Shown piece after piece: positions 27,823 to 36,896 of a stretch of DNA of 64,000 bases. The stretch lies in contig LT629952.1 of NCBI GenBank assembly GCA_900104565.1, forward strand, positions 744,001 to 808,000. Reading direction: 5' to 3'. The notes beneath the pieces were generated by a model. It was given only the letters and a program-made list of their open reading frames with translations. It was not told the origin of the DNA and did not search any database. Each line of letters starts with the position of its first letter. Position 1 is the stretch's first letter. Both the position numbers and the translations under genes were made by a program. This DNA comes from Ruminococcaceae bacterium Marseille-P2935. GTDB lineage: Bacteria > Bacillota > Clostridia > Oscillospirales > Ruminococcaceae.

Positions 27823-28509
27823 TTGAACGCAGATTTCCCCAGAATACTGACGCTGCTCCGCAAGGAACGCGGCATCAGCCAGAAACAGGCGGCTGTTTCA
27901 CTGGGCATCTCTCAGGCGCTCCTCTCTCACTATGAAAAAGGTATACGGGAATGCGGGCTGGATTTTTTGGTTCGGTGTGCAAATTTTTACGGAGTATCCT
28001 GTGACTACCTTTTGGGCCGCTCTCCGGAACGGAATGGTTCCCAGCTTACGGTTGAGGATATTCCTGATGCAGATGCCATAACCAAAGAAAACGGCCAGCG
28101 CGGCGGTTTAATTCCCCTGCTGAATAAAAAGCTGATCAGCAATTCGGTCAACATCCTTTATGATCTGCTTTCCAAACAATCCAATAAAAGTCTCACCGGG
28201 GAAGTCTCTTCTTTTTTAATGATGGCGGTTTACCGTATGTTCCGGGTGGTTTATTCAGCGAACCCCAAAAACCAATCTGGCATGTTCACTGTCTCGCCTC
28301 AGGTTGCTCAGCATTACGCATCTGCATGCATGCAGATTTGTGAGGGCAACGCCAATATTGCAGCGCAACAAATTGCGGGCGGTCAACCGGAAGAGCTATA
28401 TCTTACCACCGAGATTTTATCCAAAGAATACCCATTATTTTCTGCTTCTTTGCTCAACCTCATTCAAAATTCTGAACTGAGGATAAAAAAGCATACGAAT
28501 AATAAATAA
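27823..28509 (+). CDS. XRE-family helix-turn-helix regulator
   Basis: 228 residues. Residues 5-65 form a Cro/CI helix-turn-helix (ISQKQAAVSLGISQALLSHYE), followed by DYLLGRS, the usual end of the domain. The C-terminal 150 residues are helical and not recognised. The start is TTG at 27823 because GGAAGGTGA lies 5-8 bases upstream; an earlier in-frame TTG lacks a site. Transcribed away from the phosphatase and cobO; a regulatory link is possible but unproven. Confidence 0.8.
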   Translation: MNADFPRILTLLRKERGISQKQAAVSLGISQALLSHYEKGIRECGLDFLVRCANFYGVSCDYLLGRSPERNGSQLTVEDIPDADAITKENGQRGGLIPLLNKKLISNSVNILYDLLSKQSNKSLTGEVSSFLMMAVYRMFRVVYSANPKNQSGMFTVSPQVAQHYASACMQICEGNANIAAQQIAGGQPEELYLTTEILSKEYPLFSASLLNLIQNSELRIKKHTNNK

Positions 28510-28581
28510 CGTTTACATAAGACATATATTATTTTACCATTTTAAGGTATAAAAATAAAGTATATAATTAATTTTCAGCCT

Positions 28582-28620
28582 GCCGGTCCCCATTTGGGAG
28601 AACCGGCTCTTTTCTTTTAT
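28582..28620 (+). terminator. XRE gene terminator
   Basis: GCCGGT and ACCGGC arms with inner CCC/GGG pairs and a T-rich tail, 70 bases after the stop. Confidence 0.7.
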
Positions 28621-28654
28621 TGGTATTTTAGCCTTTTTGTTCACAGGAAAAACA

Positions 28655-28683
28655 TTGACATGATGTGGGGCATGTTATACTAT
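28655..28683 (+). promoter_or_regulatory. Predicted nitroreductase promoter
   Basis: TTGACA, 17-bp spacer, TACTAT. A long leader of about 115 bases precedes the start codon. Confidence 0.55.
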
Positions 28684-28806
28684 ATTAATAAGCAAAATGC
28701 CCCTGAACAGTAGGTTTTCCAAGGGTATTCATCCTGGTTCAACCAGTCCAAAAGTTTTATGATTATGCCTCTAAAAAGGCACTTTTGTACAAAATGGAGG
28801 TAACTT

Positions 28807-29322
28807 ATGAGTCATGTTATGGATGCAATCGTTCACAGAAGAAGCATTCGCAGCTATCTGGACAAACCAGTTTCAAAAGAAATGATTGACCAAATTATTA
28901 AAGCCGGCTTTTATGCACCCTCCGCGTTGGAATGCTGTTCCTGGCATTTTGTTGTTGTAGATGACCGAAAAGTGATTAACCAGCTGATGGAAGTCCATCC
29001 TTATTTACAGATGGCCGCGGAAGCTCCCTGCTTAATCGTATTGTGTAACGACTCGGAAGAAAACCCCCGATATTGGATTGATGACAGCGCTGCTGCCGCA
29101 CAGAATATGTTATTGGCCGCTTATGACCTTGGCCTTGGCAGCTGCTGGTGTGCGGTACACAAAACTCCCGAGCGACGCACGGCATTCCAGCAGATCCTTA
29201 ACCTTCCGGAACATCTGATTCCGTTTGCCGCCATTGTAATCGGCTACCCAAACGAATCCTTTGATCCCCCTGAGCGGGTGGACCAAAACCGAATTTATCA
29301 TAATCATTACGGCCAGCATTAA
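28807..29322 (+). CDS. Nitroreductase-family oxidoreductase
   Basis: FMN-binding NAD(P)H oxidoreductase family, 171 residues, the short one-domain form. RRSIRSYLDKPV at the N-terminus is the flavin phosphate-binding motif, APSALECCSWHFVVV follows, and DLGLGSCWC and VIGYP close the fold. The Cys-rich ECCSW is unusual. Substrate unknown; clostridial members reduce nitro compounds, quinones or enones. GGAGG 6 bases before the ATG. It is the first gene of a plus-strand run, but 35 bp separate it from the lipoprotein gene, so co-transcription is likely. Confidence 0.85.
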   Translation: MSHVMDAIVHRRSIRSYLDKPVSKEMIDQIIKAGFYAPSALECCSWHFVVVDDRKVINQLMEVHPYLQMAAEAPCLIVLCNDSEENPRYWIDDSAAAAQNMLLAAYDLGLGSCWCAVHKTPERRTAFQQILNLPEHLIPFAAIVIGYPNESFDPPERVDQNRIYHNHYGQH

Positions 29323-29357
29323 ACGCCGGCCGTAACTTTTGAGAAGGGGGAAAAGAG

Positions 29358-30683
29358 TTGAAACGAATTTTAACCGGAATACTGATTTTGCTGATGCTCA
29401 CCTCTTGCTCCCCTTCTGCTCTTTTAGGGGTGGAGGATTTGCTTCACCCGCCCAAGCTTACCGAAGAACAAACCAAAATATTTGAAGCCCTGCAAAATGA
29501 CCGGGGCACCTCTGGCATTAAGCTGAAATACCCCCGCAGCGGGCAATTTCAATCGGCCTTTGTCCTGCAGGATATTGATGAAGATGGGCAGGATGAGGCA
29601 ATCGTCTTTTATGAACTGGACAGTTCCAAGGAAGCTTTGGCCAGGATTAATATTTTGGACCAGCAGGATGGTGAATGGCACTCTCAATATGACGTTCCGG
29701 GGATGGGCAGGAATATTGATTATGTACGTTTCGCAAATCTGTCTGAACCGAACAGCAATGATATTGTAATAGGGTGGGATAATGCCAATGCCGCTGAAAT
29801 GACCGTTTCAGTCTACACCTATAAGAATCAAGTGCTCAACACCATTTTTGATTCCAACTACTCGGAAATTTTAATTTCGGACCTGGATGCAAATGGGATG
29901 GATGAAATGCTTTTACTGTCCAACAACACTGTCACAGGCGCTTCCCGTGCAAGGTTGGTAAAAGGCAGTAAAGGTAAGGTTTTTACCGTCAGCGGTGTTT
30001 CCTTAAGCCGCAGCTATAACGGGTATCTGCAGATGATCGCAGGTTCTCTGCCCGGAAAAAGTGTTGCTATTTTTATTGATGGCATTACCGAAACCGGAGA
30101 AATTGGTACTGAAGTCCTCTATTTAGAGGAAGGAAACCTGGTTAGTGCTTTTAAGAAGGACCTTCAAAACTCTGAGCTATTAATCGGAACACTAAGACCA
30201 GCGCGGCTGGCCTGCTCTGATGTAAATGGGGACGGGTATATCGAAATTCCATCCATGTCCCTTTTGCCCGGCTACGAAGAAGCTGAAAGCAAAATGTATT
30301 TTACGCAATATTTAACGCTGGAAATCGGCGCTGTGAATCAGGTTTCTGTGGCGGAAACCAATATTGTCAATCAGGCCGAAGGGTATCGCCTGAAATTCCC
30401 CGAAAGCTGGGTCGGCCAGGTTACTGTTTCACAGCAGGTTGAAACGGGAGAAATGCGTTTCTTTGTATATCAGGGAAACCTGGATGACGATTCCCGTGAG
30501 CTTTTGCGAATCCGTGTATACTCCGAGAAAGATTATCAGGACCAGTTTGCAGTAGAAAACTACCGCACCATAAAAACAAAAGGGCTTTTTCGCTATTATG
30601 CGTATATTCCTCCCAATACGGAAGAGCCTCTTGCGATTAACTATGCTCAGTTAAGGGAACTCTTTACCCTGTTGACCGAATAA
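29358..30683 (+). CDS. Lipoprotein with three Asp-rich repeats
   Basis: 441 residues. Signal peptide with lipobox LTSC places it on the outer membrane face. Three DxDxDG-type motifs, DIDEDGQDEA, DLDANGMDEM and DVNGDGYIEI, look like Ca-binding loops of FG-GAP/VCBS beta-propeller repeats. The C-terminal 100 residues form another domain, not recognised. The start is TTG with AGGGGGAA upstream. The gene is 24 bp before the response regulator, and its opening bases (gaaacgaatttta) repeat at the regulator start. It could be a sensor accessory for the kinase downstream (inference). Confidence 0.8.
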   Translation: MKRILTGILILLMLTSCSPSALLGVEDLLHPPKLTEEQTKIFEALQNDRGTSGIKLKYPRSGQFQSAFVLQDIDEDGQDEAIVFYELDSSKEALARINILDQQDGEWHSQYDVPGMGRNIDYVRFANLSEPNSNDIVIGWDNANAAEMTVSVYTYKNQVLNTIFDSNYSEILISDLDANGMDEMLLLSNNTVTGASRARLVKGSKGKVFTVSGVSLSRSYNGYLQMIAGSLPGKSVAIFIDGITETGEIGTEVLYLEEGNLVSAFKKDLQNSELLIGTLRPARLACSDVNGDGYIEIPSMSLLPGYEEAESKMYFTQYLTLEIGAVNQVSVAETNIVNQAEGYRLKFPESWVGQVTVSQQVETGEMRFFVYQGNLDDDSRELLRIRVYSEKDYQDQFAVENYRTIKTKGLFRYYAYIPPNTEEPLAINYAQLRELFTLLTE

Positions 30684-30707
30684 TTGAATACGAAAGAGGG
30701 GAGAAAA

Positions 30708-31406
30708 ATGAAACGAATTTTAGTGGCGGAAGATGAGGATGCCATTCGTGATTTTGTAGTAATTAATTTAAAGCGGGCCGGATATGACGTAACCGATGTC
30801 CCCAACGGAACAGAAGCGCTGCGGGTTTTTCAGGAAAATGGCGGCCAATTTGATATTGCTCTTTTAGATGTGATGATGCCGGGGCTGGACGGGTTTACTG
30901 TCTGCAAAAAAATTCGCGAGCAGTCCAGTACAATTGGAATTATTATGCTTTCGGCCAAATCCCAGGAGATGGACAAAGTAAACGGTTTGATGCTTGGGGC
31001 CGACGATTATGTAACCAAACCTTTCAGCCCTTCTGAGCTGGTTGCCCGGGTTGATGCAATTCATCGCCGTGTTACCATGGCGGCAGCACAAACCGAACAG
31101 TCCAATATTATCACCTCGGGGCCTTTTGTGCTTAACTTAAAAAGCAGGGCGCTTACCAAAGACAATAGCCCCATCGACCTCACTCAGGTAGAGTTTCAGA
31201 TTATAGAATATTTTATGAAGAACCCCAACACCGCTCTGGAGCGCAGCGACATTTTGAATAAGGTGTGGGGAGATAATTATTTTGGTGATGTAAAAATTGT
31301 AGATGTTAACATTCGCCGTCTTAGAATGAAGATTGAAGAAGACCCATCCAACCCACAGTTTTTGTTAACGGTATGGGGATTTGGCTATAAGTGGAACCAG
31401 CAGTAG
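30708..31406 (+). CDS. OmpR/PhoB-family response regulator
   Basis: Two-component transcription factor, 232 residues. The receiver domain has the acidic pair EDED, the phospho-accepting Asp at residue 54 in LLDVMMPG and the Lys in VTKPF; the C-terminal winged helix (about 140-230) contains LTQVEFQIIEYF and VDVNIRRLRMKI. The start is the ATG at 30708 with AGAGGGGAG upstream. It precedes its probable partner kinase by 39 bp. Targets unknown; the lipoprotein gene upstream is in the same operon. Confidence 0.93.
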   Translation: MKRILVAEDEDAIRDFVVINLKRAGYDVTDVPNGTEALRVFQENGGQFDIALLDVMMPGLDGFTVCKKIREQSSTIGIIMLSAKSQEMDKVNGLMLGADDYVTKPFSPSELVARVDAIHRRVTMAAAQTEQSNIITSGPFVLNLKSRALTKDNSPIDLTQVEFQIIEYFMKNPNTALERSDILNKVWGDNYFGDVKIVDVNIRRLRMKIEEDPSNPQFLLTVWGFGYKWNQQ

Positions 31407-31445
31407 GCTGAATTTTTTCAAGCCGCGGAAAGGGGGAGCATTATC

Positions 31446-32873
31446 TTGGCAATAAAAAAGATTACCAAACGCTGGCTGCTGAATAGCTTTGGTGTAATTT
31501 TGGTGATTTTAATTGCTTTGGAAATTGCTTTTGCCATAGGGATTCGCGGTTATTATTACAGTGGTATTCTGCAGGCAGTAAAGTCCAGGGCCAGTACCAG
31601 CAAATCTTTGCTGACCAGCTATGCGCAGGACAGTTCGGTCAACTTTAGTTCCCAGATTCGCAATATGGTCTCGGGCTTCGCCGACAAGGACAAAATGGAA
31701 TTAATGGCTATTTCACATGAGGGCGAAGTCATTATTACCTCAAGCGGTTTTGAGCCTGAGGGGAAATACTATATGCCCGACTTTGATCAGGCTATGGAAA
31801 ACCATACAGAATATGGCGAATACCGCGGTATTGTGAACGGAGAGAATATTTTAGCAGTTACCCTGCTCTCCCCTGTTCAGGATGAAAACCTTGCTGCGCT
31901 GCGGTTTGTTGTTTCCCTTACGGCAGCGGACAATCAGATTATCACCATGGTTGCCCTGATCACCCTGTTGGGCATTGCGGTAATTCTGCTGGTAATCTTA
32001 TCAAGCTCCTATTTTATCAGTTCTATTGTAAAACCAGTAGGGCAGGTTGGAGAAACCGCCCGAAAAATTGCCCAGGGGAACTTTGATGTCAGGTTAAAAA
32101 AAGCCAATGACGATGAAGTGGGTGAGCTTTGTGATGTAATCAATTACATGGCGGAAGAGCTGTCAACCACTGAAAAATTAAAAAATGATTTTATCTCGTC
32201 TGTATCTCACGAGCTTCGGACCCCGCTGACCGCCATTAAAGGCTGGGGAGAAACCTTAAAGGAAGATGGCTGCAACGACCCCGAAATGATGAAAAAGGGT
32301 ATGACTGTAATTTTAAATGAGACCGACCGGCTTTCACAGATGGTAGAAGACCTTTTAGACTTCAGCCGTATGCAAAGCGGACGGTTTAAATTGGTGTTTG
32401 ACAAAACCGACCTGCTGGCCGAGTTGGGTGAAGCAGTACTTATGTTCACTGAACGTGCCAAACGGGAAGGAATTTCGCTTATTTATAATGAACCCGACCT
32501 GTATGTTACTGTTATGGGGGATAAAAACCGGCTTCGGCAGGTATTTATAAATATTATTGACAATGCGCTTAAATACTCCGACAGCGGAGATTCGGTTACC
32601 ATAGATGCGTTCCGTGACCGTGAAGATGTGGTAATTGCAGTAGCCGATACCGGTTGTGGAATTAAGGCGGAGGATTTGGCAAAGGTAAAAACCAAATTTT
32701 TTAAAGGAAACTCTACCCGCCGGGGATCCGGAATTGGGCTGGCAGTTGCAGATGAAATTATTTCCCTGCACGGCGGCTCCTTGGAATTGGATTCGGTGGA
32801 ACAGGAAGGAACAACCGTCACGATTCGAATCCCAATTTTTAAGCGTTCTGAAGATTTACCCAAGTTACCCTAA
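31446..32873 (+). CDS. Sensor histidine kinase
   Basis: Membrane kinase partner of the preceding regulator, 475 residues. Helix at about residues 12-35, an extracellular sensor of about 130 residues, a second helix near 168-190, HAMP domain, HisKA with the phospho-His at residue 255 in SVSHELRTPLTAIKG, and the ATPase domain with INIIDNALKYS (N box), DTGCGI and GSGIGLAV. Start TTG with AGGGGGAG 8 bases upstream. The signal is not predictable from sequence. The architecture equals WalK/PhoR-like kinases but lacks a clear PAS domain. Confidence 0.93.
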   Translation: MAIKKITKRWLLNSFGVILVILIALEIAFAIGIRGYYYSGILQAVKSRASTSKSLLTSYAQDSSVNFSSQIRNMVSGFADKDKMELMAISHEGEVIITSSGFEPEGKYYMPDFDQAMENHTEYGEYRGIVNGENILAVTLLSPVQDENLAALRFVVSLTAADNQIITMVALITLLGIAVILLVILSSSYFISSIVKPVGQVGETARKIAQGNFDVRLKKANDDEVGELCDVINYMAEELSTTEKLKNDFISSVSHELRTPLTAIKGWGETLKEDGCNDPEMMKKGMTVILNETDRLSQMVEDLLDFSRMQSGRFKLVFDKTDLLAELGEAVLMFTERAKREGISLIYNEPDLYVTVMGDKNRLRQVFINIIDNALKYSDSGDSVTIDAFRDREDVVIAVADTGCGIKAEDLAKVKTKFFKGNSTRRGSGIGLAVADEIISLHGGSLELDSVEQEGTTVTIRIPIFKRSEDLPKLP

Positions 32874-32916
32874 CTAAATTTTTGTCACATAGCTGGAAGG
32901 AGAATCAGTTCATATT

Positions 32917-33855
32917 ATGTCTCAAAACAAAAAATCGTTTAAAACCTCCATTGGCGGCCAGGCTGTTATTGAGGGAATTATGATGAACGGCGTAAATAAT
33001 TGCGCGCTTGCCGTACGTAAGCCGGACCAATCGATCCACATTGAAACCTGGGAAAAGAAAAATACTCAAAAATGGTACCGTAAGGTCCCGGTAGTACGTG
33101 GAATTTTTAATTTCATCTCTATGCTGCAAACCGGTTACCGCTGCCTGATGCGTTCTGCAGAAGTCTCGGGCATGGAGGAAAGCGAAGAGCCCAGTAAGTT
33201 TGATGCCTGGGTAGAAAAAAAGCTTGGCAACAATGCTATGCAGGTTTTTTCTGCCATAGCCATGGTGCTGGGAGTTGCGATTGCCTTAGGGTTATTCTTT
33301 CTTCTTCCCTCCTATCTGGTTAAGTTGCTGAACCCGCTTATTCCCTCCCCTGTTGTTCTCACTATTATCGAAGGTGTTATAAAAATTGCTATTTTTATTG
33401 TCTACTTGGCATTGGTATCGCAGATGTCCGACATTCGCCGGGTATTTGAATACCATGGAGCAGAACATAAAACAATTGCCTGCTATGAGGCCGGCGAAGA
33501 GCTGATTCCTGAGAATATTAAAAACTACAGCAGGTTCCATCCCCGCTGCGGTACCAGCTTTATTTTAATTGTTTTAGTACTTTCTATTATCGTTTCATCT
33601 TTTATTACCTGGAACAGCGTATGGATTCGTTTTGGCCTAAAGCTTCTTTCGCTGCCTTTGGTGGTTGGTTTGGCCTACGAGGTAATCAAACTGGCCGGCA
33701 GGTATGACAACCCGGTAACCCGAATCGTTTCCGCTCCTGGTTTATGGCTGCAGCACCTTACCACTCGTGAACCGGATGAATCCCAAATGGAGGTAGCTGT
33801 TGCTGCCATGAACGAGGTTCTGCCCAAATCCTCTGATGAGAACGACCGCTGGTAA
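32917..33855 (+). CDS. yqhQ: DUF1385 membrane protein (YqhQ family)
   Basis: 312 residues. The family signature GGQAVIEGIMMNG stands at residues 13-25 and the conserved EYHGAEHKTIACYEAGEEL with HPRCGTSFILIV follows in the middle, around at least four membrane helices. Function of the family is not known to me; the many His/Cys residues suggest metal or redox use. GGAAGGAG lies upstream of the ATG. Its position 12 bp ahead of prmC is the usual clostridial order, so the two are co-transcribed. Confidence 0.9.
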   Translation: MSQNKKSFKTSIGGQAVIEGIMMNGVNNCALAVRKPDQSIHIETWEKKNTQKWYRKVPVVRGIFNFISMLQTGYRCLMRSAEVSGMEESEEPSKFDAWVEKKLGNNAMQVFSAIAMVLGVAIALGLFFLLPSYLVKLLNPLIPSPVVLTIIEGVIKIAIFIVYLALVSQMSDIRRVFEYHGAEHKTIACYEAGEELIPENIKNYSRFHPRCGTSFILIVLVLSIIVSSFITWNSVWIRFGLKLLSLPLVVGLAYEVIKLAGRYDNPVTRIVSAPGLWLQHLTTREPDESQMEVAVAAMNEVLPKSSDENDRW

Positions 33856-33867
33856 AGGAGAAAACCT

Positions 33868-34719
33868 ATGACTGTACAGCAGGCATATCAGGCTGGCCTT
33901 GCCATTTTAACAGACGCAAAGCAGCCCCGCTTTCAACAAGCGGGGCTGCTTTTTGAACATGTGTTTGGAATAAGCCGCTCCAGGCTACCAATTGTATTTT
34001 CAAAACCGGCAGATGAAAAAAAGGCAGACGAATTCCTGTCGCTTTGCCGCCAATTGCAAGCAGGCACCCCTTTACAGTACCTGTTGGGGCACTGGGGGTT
34101 TTATGGGCTGGATTTTATGGTTGGGCCTGGTGTATTAATCCCTCAGCCAGATACCGAAGTACTGGTGGAAACCGCACTGGAACTGATCAAGCATTCCCAT
34201 CTGCACTGCCCGGTTGTTTACGATTTATGCAGCGGCAGCGGCTGCATTGCTGTTACTATAGGAAAGCAAATTCCCCAAAGCAAGGTATATGCCCTGGAGC
34301 TCTCAGACCAGGCTTTTCAGTATCTGAAAAAAAATATCAAAAAAAATGCCGCCGCTAATGTAACGCCGCTTCATCAGAATGTTTTAACGCCCAACGGCCT
34401 CCCGTCTGCAGATTTGATTCTGTCTAATCCGCCTTACATTCCAACCGGGGACCTTGCCGGCCTGCCTTCCGACGTACGGCAAGAACCTGTTATGGCACTG
34501 GATGGCGGTGCAGATGGTCTTTCTTTTTATAAAGAGATTTTACGTCTGTATTTTAACCTGCTAAAACCAGGCGGATGGCTTGCAGTAGAAATTGGCTATA
34601 ATCAGGGAACAAAAGTTGCCCAGCTGTTCCAAAATAATCACTATTGCAAAATTCAAATGCGCAAAGACTTCGGAGGAAATAACAGGGTTGTATTTGGGCA
34701 GAAACCGTTAGAAACTTGA
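33868..34719 (+). CDS. prmC: Peptide chain release factor N5-glutamine methyltransferase
   Basis: Methylates the Gln of the GGQ motif in RF1/RF2, which is required for efficient termination. 283 residues. The N-terminal helical domain binds the release factor (residues 1-75), and the methyltransferase domain has the SAM loop DLCSGSGCIAV and the catalytic NPPYIP near residue 190. AAAGGAG lies 8 bases before the ATG. A strong hairpin with a T run is embedded in the codons for residues 17-29 (see separate entry). In other bacteria prmC usually follows prfA; here prfA is not in view and yqhQ takes that place. Confidence 0.95.
   Translation: MTVQQAYQAGLAILTDAKQPRFQQAGLLFEHVFGISRSRLPIVFSKPADEKKADEFLSLCRQLQAGTPLQYLLGHWGFYGLDFMVGPGVLIPQPDTEVLVETALELIKHSHLHCPVVYDLCSGSGCIAVTIGKQIPQSKVYALELSDQAFQYLKKNIKKNAAANVTPLHQNVLTPNGLPSADLILSNPPYIPTGDLAGLPSDVRQEPVMALDGGADGLSFYKEILRLYFNLLKPGGWLAVEIGYNQGTKVAQLFQNNHYCKIQMRKDFGGNNRVVFGQKPLET
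33918..33954 (+). terminator. Terminator-like hairpin inside the prmC coding region
   Basis: Perfect 15-bp arms (AAAGCAGCCCCGCTT and complement), 5-base loop, then TTTT completed within the downstream arm. It has all marks of an intrinsic terminator, yet sits 50 bases into prmC. The encoded residues (AKQPRFQQAGLLF) match the normal PrmC N-terminus, so the gene start is not misplaced. Confidence 0.7.
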
Positions 34720-35060
34720 CTGAAAAAAGAATGACGTTTATAATAATAAATTATATTGCTTGTTGTGCAAACTGCTAAACAAATAAAAATTTTCTTGCTT
34801 AACGGCATCTAGTCATATTCGAACGGTGTGGAGCAATTTCAATAGGTCGCTTCGCAAAGGGGTTTATGGTGGGCCGCGCAGAAAAGGCAAAGAACACAGA
34901 AGCCGTCCCGTTGAGAAGAGCCCTACAGTCACAGAATTTCTACACTGATTTTACTGCCTAACATATTGGCTGGCATCGCTTACAATATTTTCCCCTATCT
35001 TTGTTTCCGCTGGCTAAAATGGTCCATCACTTATAAATAAAAAGCTGAGGAGTGAACGAA
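34720..35060 (+). other. Gap between prmC and pyrophosphatase gene
   Basis: 340 bp. The part at about 34820-34950 is GC-richer than its flanks and could be a structured leader or small RNA, but I could not match it to a known class. No gene and no clear terminator seen. Confidence 0.3.
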
Positions 35061-35588
35061 ATGAATATTTGGCACGATATTTCTCCTGCCAGAATTAAGA
35101 GTGAAAACTTCTGTGCAGTGATTGAAATTTCTAAAGGAAGCAAAACCAAATATGAGTTGGATAAGGAAACCGGTTTTATTGAACTGGACCGTATTCTTTA
35201 TACCTCTACCCATTATCCTGCAAACTATGGTTTCATTCCCCGCACTTATGCACAGGACAAAGACCCTCTGGATGTGCTGGTGCTTTGCTCCGAGACCATC
35301 TACCCTCTTTCTCTTGTGCGTTGTTATCCAATCGGCGTGATCACTATGCTGGATAATGGTGCAGCAGATGATAAAATTATTGCGATTCCCTTTAAAGACC
35401 CCAATTATAACTGTTATACCGATGTCAGCCAGCTTCCTGCCCATATTTCCCAGGAAATGTCGCATTTCTTTGCAGTTTATAAATCATTGGAAAATAAGGA
35501 AACCGCTATAGAAGAGGTTCGTGGCCGGGAAGCTGCCATTTCTATTATTGAGCAGGCAATTAAGGATTACCGCGATACTTTTTGTTAA
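35061..35588 (+). CDS. ppa: Inorganic pyrophosphatase, class I
   Basis: Hydrolyses pyrophosphate to phosphate. 175 residues, soluble family I. The signature DKDPLDVLVL places the metal-binding Asp residues at 66, 68 and 71, and YPANYGFIPRTYA precedes it. The start is the ATG at 35061 with GAGGAG 8 bases upstream; the GTG three codons earlier would overlap the site. A terminator lies 130 bp downstream. Single gene. Confidence 0.93.
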   Translation: MNIWHDISPARIKSENFCAVIEISKGSKTKYELDKETGFIELDRILYTSTHYPANYGFIPRTYAQDKDPLDVLVLCSETIYPLSLVRCYPIGVITMLDNGAADDKIIAIPFKDPNYNCYTDVSQLPAHISQEMSHFFAVYKSLENKETAIEEVRGREAAISIIEQAIKDYRDTFC

Positions 35589-35720
35589 CCGGCAAACTAA
35601 CATTCCAATCAAAGATGGGGCTCTTGAAGCAGTATGATTCTTCTACAAAAACAACCTGGTCCAAACCTTTAAAACAAGAGCATATTTTGTTTGTTCTGCC
35701 AGGCACCCGGATCTTCCTAC

Positions 35721-35768
35721 AAAAAAGCCGCACCAATGGAGATAAAATCCATTTGGTGTGGCTTTTTC
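35721..35768 (+). terminator. Terminator between ppa and the threonine aldolase gene
   Basis: Long interrupted hairpin with outer AAAAAGCC/GGCTTTTT, inner CACCA/TGGTG and GGA/TCC pairs. The flanking A and T runs allow use from both sides. Confidence 0.75.
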
Positions 35769-35855
35769 ATATTTCGTGTGATATGTAATGTACGGCAGTT
35801 TTTACCAGTGACAAAACCTTATAAAAATTTTGGGGGAAGTTTCTCAAAAATCTCC

Positions 35856-36896
35856 TTATTTAGGCAGGGAATCAAGCAGATCAAATAATTCGTCGAGATC
35901 TGCTTGCTGTGTTGCCCAACTGGTTGCAAACCTTACAACAGTGTGATTTTCGTCTATTTTCTCCCAAAAACTGAACGCTACATGTTCTTTTAACCGGTCC
36001 ATCATATCATTTTCTAAAATAATGAATTGCTGGTTGGTTGGAGAATCTAGAAAAAAAGTAAATTTTCTTTTTTCAAAGCCTTTTTTTAGAAGCTGGGCCA
36101 TTTGAATTGCATGCTTGCTGATATGAAAGTACAAATCATCGGTAAACAAGGTATCAAACTGAATGCCCAGCAGCCGCCCCTTTGCCAACAGGGCACCTTT
36201 TTGTTTAATAACAGTCATAAAATGTTTCGGGGTATTCTGTTTGGTAAATACCACAGCCTCTCCGCAAAATGCTCCTACTTTCGTGCCGCCAATATAAAAT
36301 ACGTCGCAGCATGCAGCTATCAGAGGCAGGGTTACATCTGTCTGGGCTGCCATTAAGCCGTAGCCTAAGCGCGCACCGTCAAGATATAAGGGAATGTTGT
36401 ATTTTTTACATACTGCCGAAATCTCCTGCAGTTCTTCTTTTGTATACAGGGTTCCATATTCTGTGGGATGTGAAAGATAAACCATACCCGGAAAAACCAT
36501 ATGCTCATGGTTGTCATCGCTCCAAAAAGCCCTTAGGTAATCTTCCAGGTCCATGGCCTGCATCTTACCCTGGTGTTGGGGAATTTCCAGTACCTTGTGC
36601 CCGGTATGCTCGATTGCACCTGCCTCATGCATACTAATATGGCCGGTAGAAGCGGCAATTACCCCCTCGTAACTGTTTAGCACGGCACCTATTACTGTGG
36701 CATTTGTCTGTGTTCCGCCAACCAGAAAGAAAACATCTGCCTCAGGGCATTCACAGGCTGTTTTAATTTTACTTTTCGCTCTCTCACAATATGGGTCATT
36801 TCCATAACCAGGCAGTTTTTCCATGTTGGTCTCTATCAGCCGCTGCAATATTTTTTCATGTGCTCCTTCAGAATAATCGCTTTCAAATGACAACAT
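35856..36896 (-). CDS. Low-specificity L-threonine aldolase family enzyme
   Basis: PLP enzyme of the beta-eliminating-lyase group that splits threonine or allo-threonine into glycine and acetaldehyde. 346 residues. The family landmarks are GYGNDPYCERAKSKI, FLVGGTQTNATVI (PLP phosphate region), LDGARLGYGL and the PLP Lys in YIGGTKVGAF. Start ATG at 36896 with GGGGGG 11 bases upstream. Stereospecificity cannot be read from sequence, and serine-type lyases are close relatives. Single gene, read toward ppa. Confidence 0.85.
   Translation of the reverse strand: MLSFESDYSEGAHEKILQRLIETNMEKLPGYGNDPYCERAKSKIKTACECPEADVFFLVGGTQTNATVIGAVLNSYEGVIAASTGHISMHEAGAIEHTGHKVLEIPQHQGKMQAMDLEDYLRAFWSDDNHEHMVFPGMVYLSHPTEYGTLYTKEELQEISAVCKKYNIPLYLDGARLGYGLMAAQTDVTLPLIAACCDVFYIGGTKVGAFCGEAVVFTKQNTPKHFMTVIKQKGALLAKGRLLGIQFDTLFTDDLYFHISKHAIQMAQLLKKGFEKRKFTFFLDSPTNQQFIILENDMMDRLKEHVAFSFWEKIDENHTVVRFATSWATQQADLDELFDLLDSLPK

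Noticed and set aside
34820-34950. 6S, SRP or RNase P RNA upstream of the pyrophosphatase gene
   Set aside because: None of the conserved core words of these RNAs were found.
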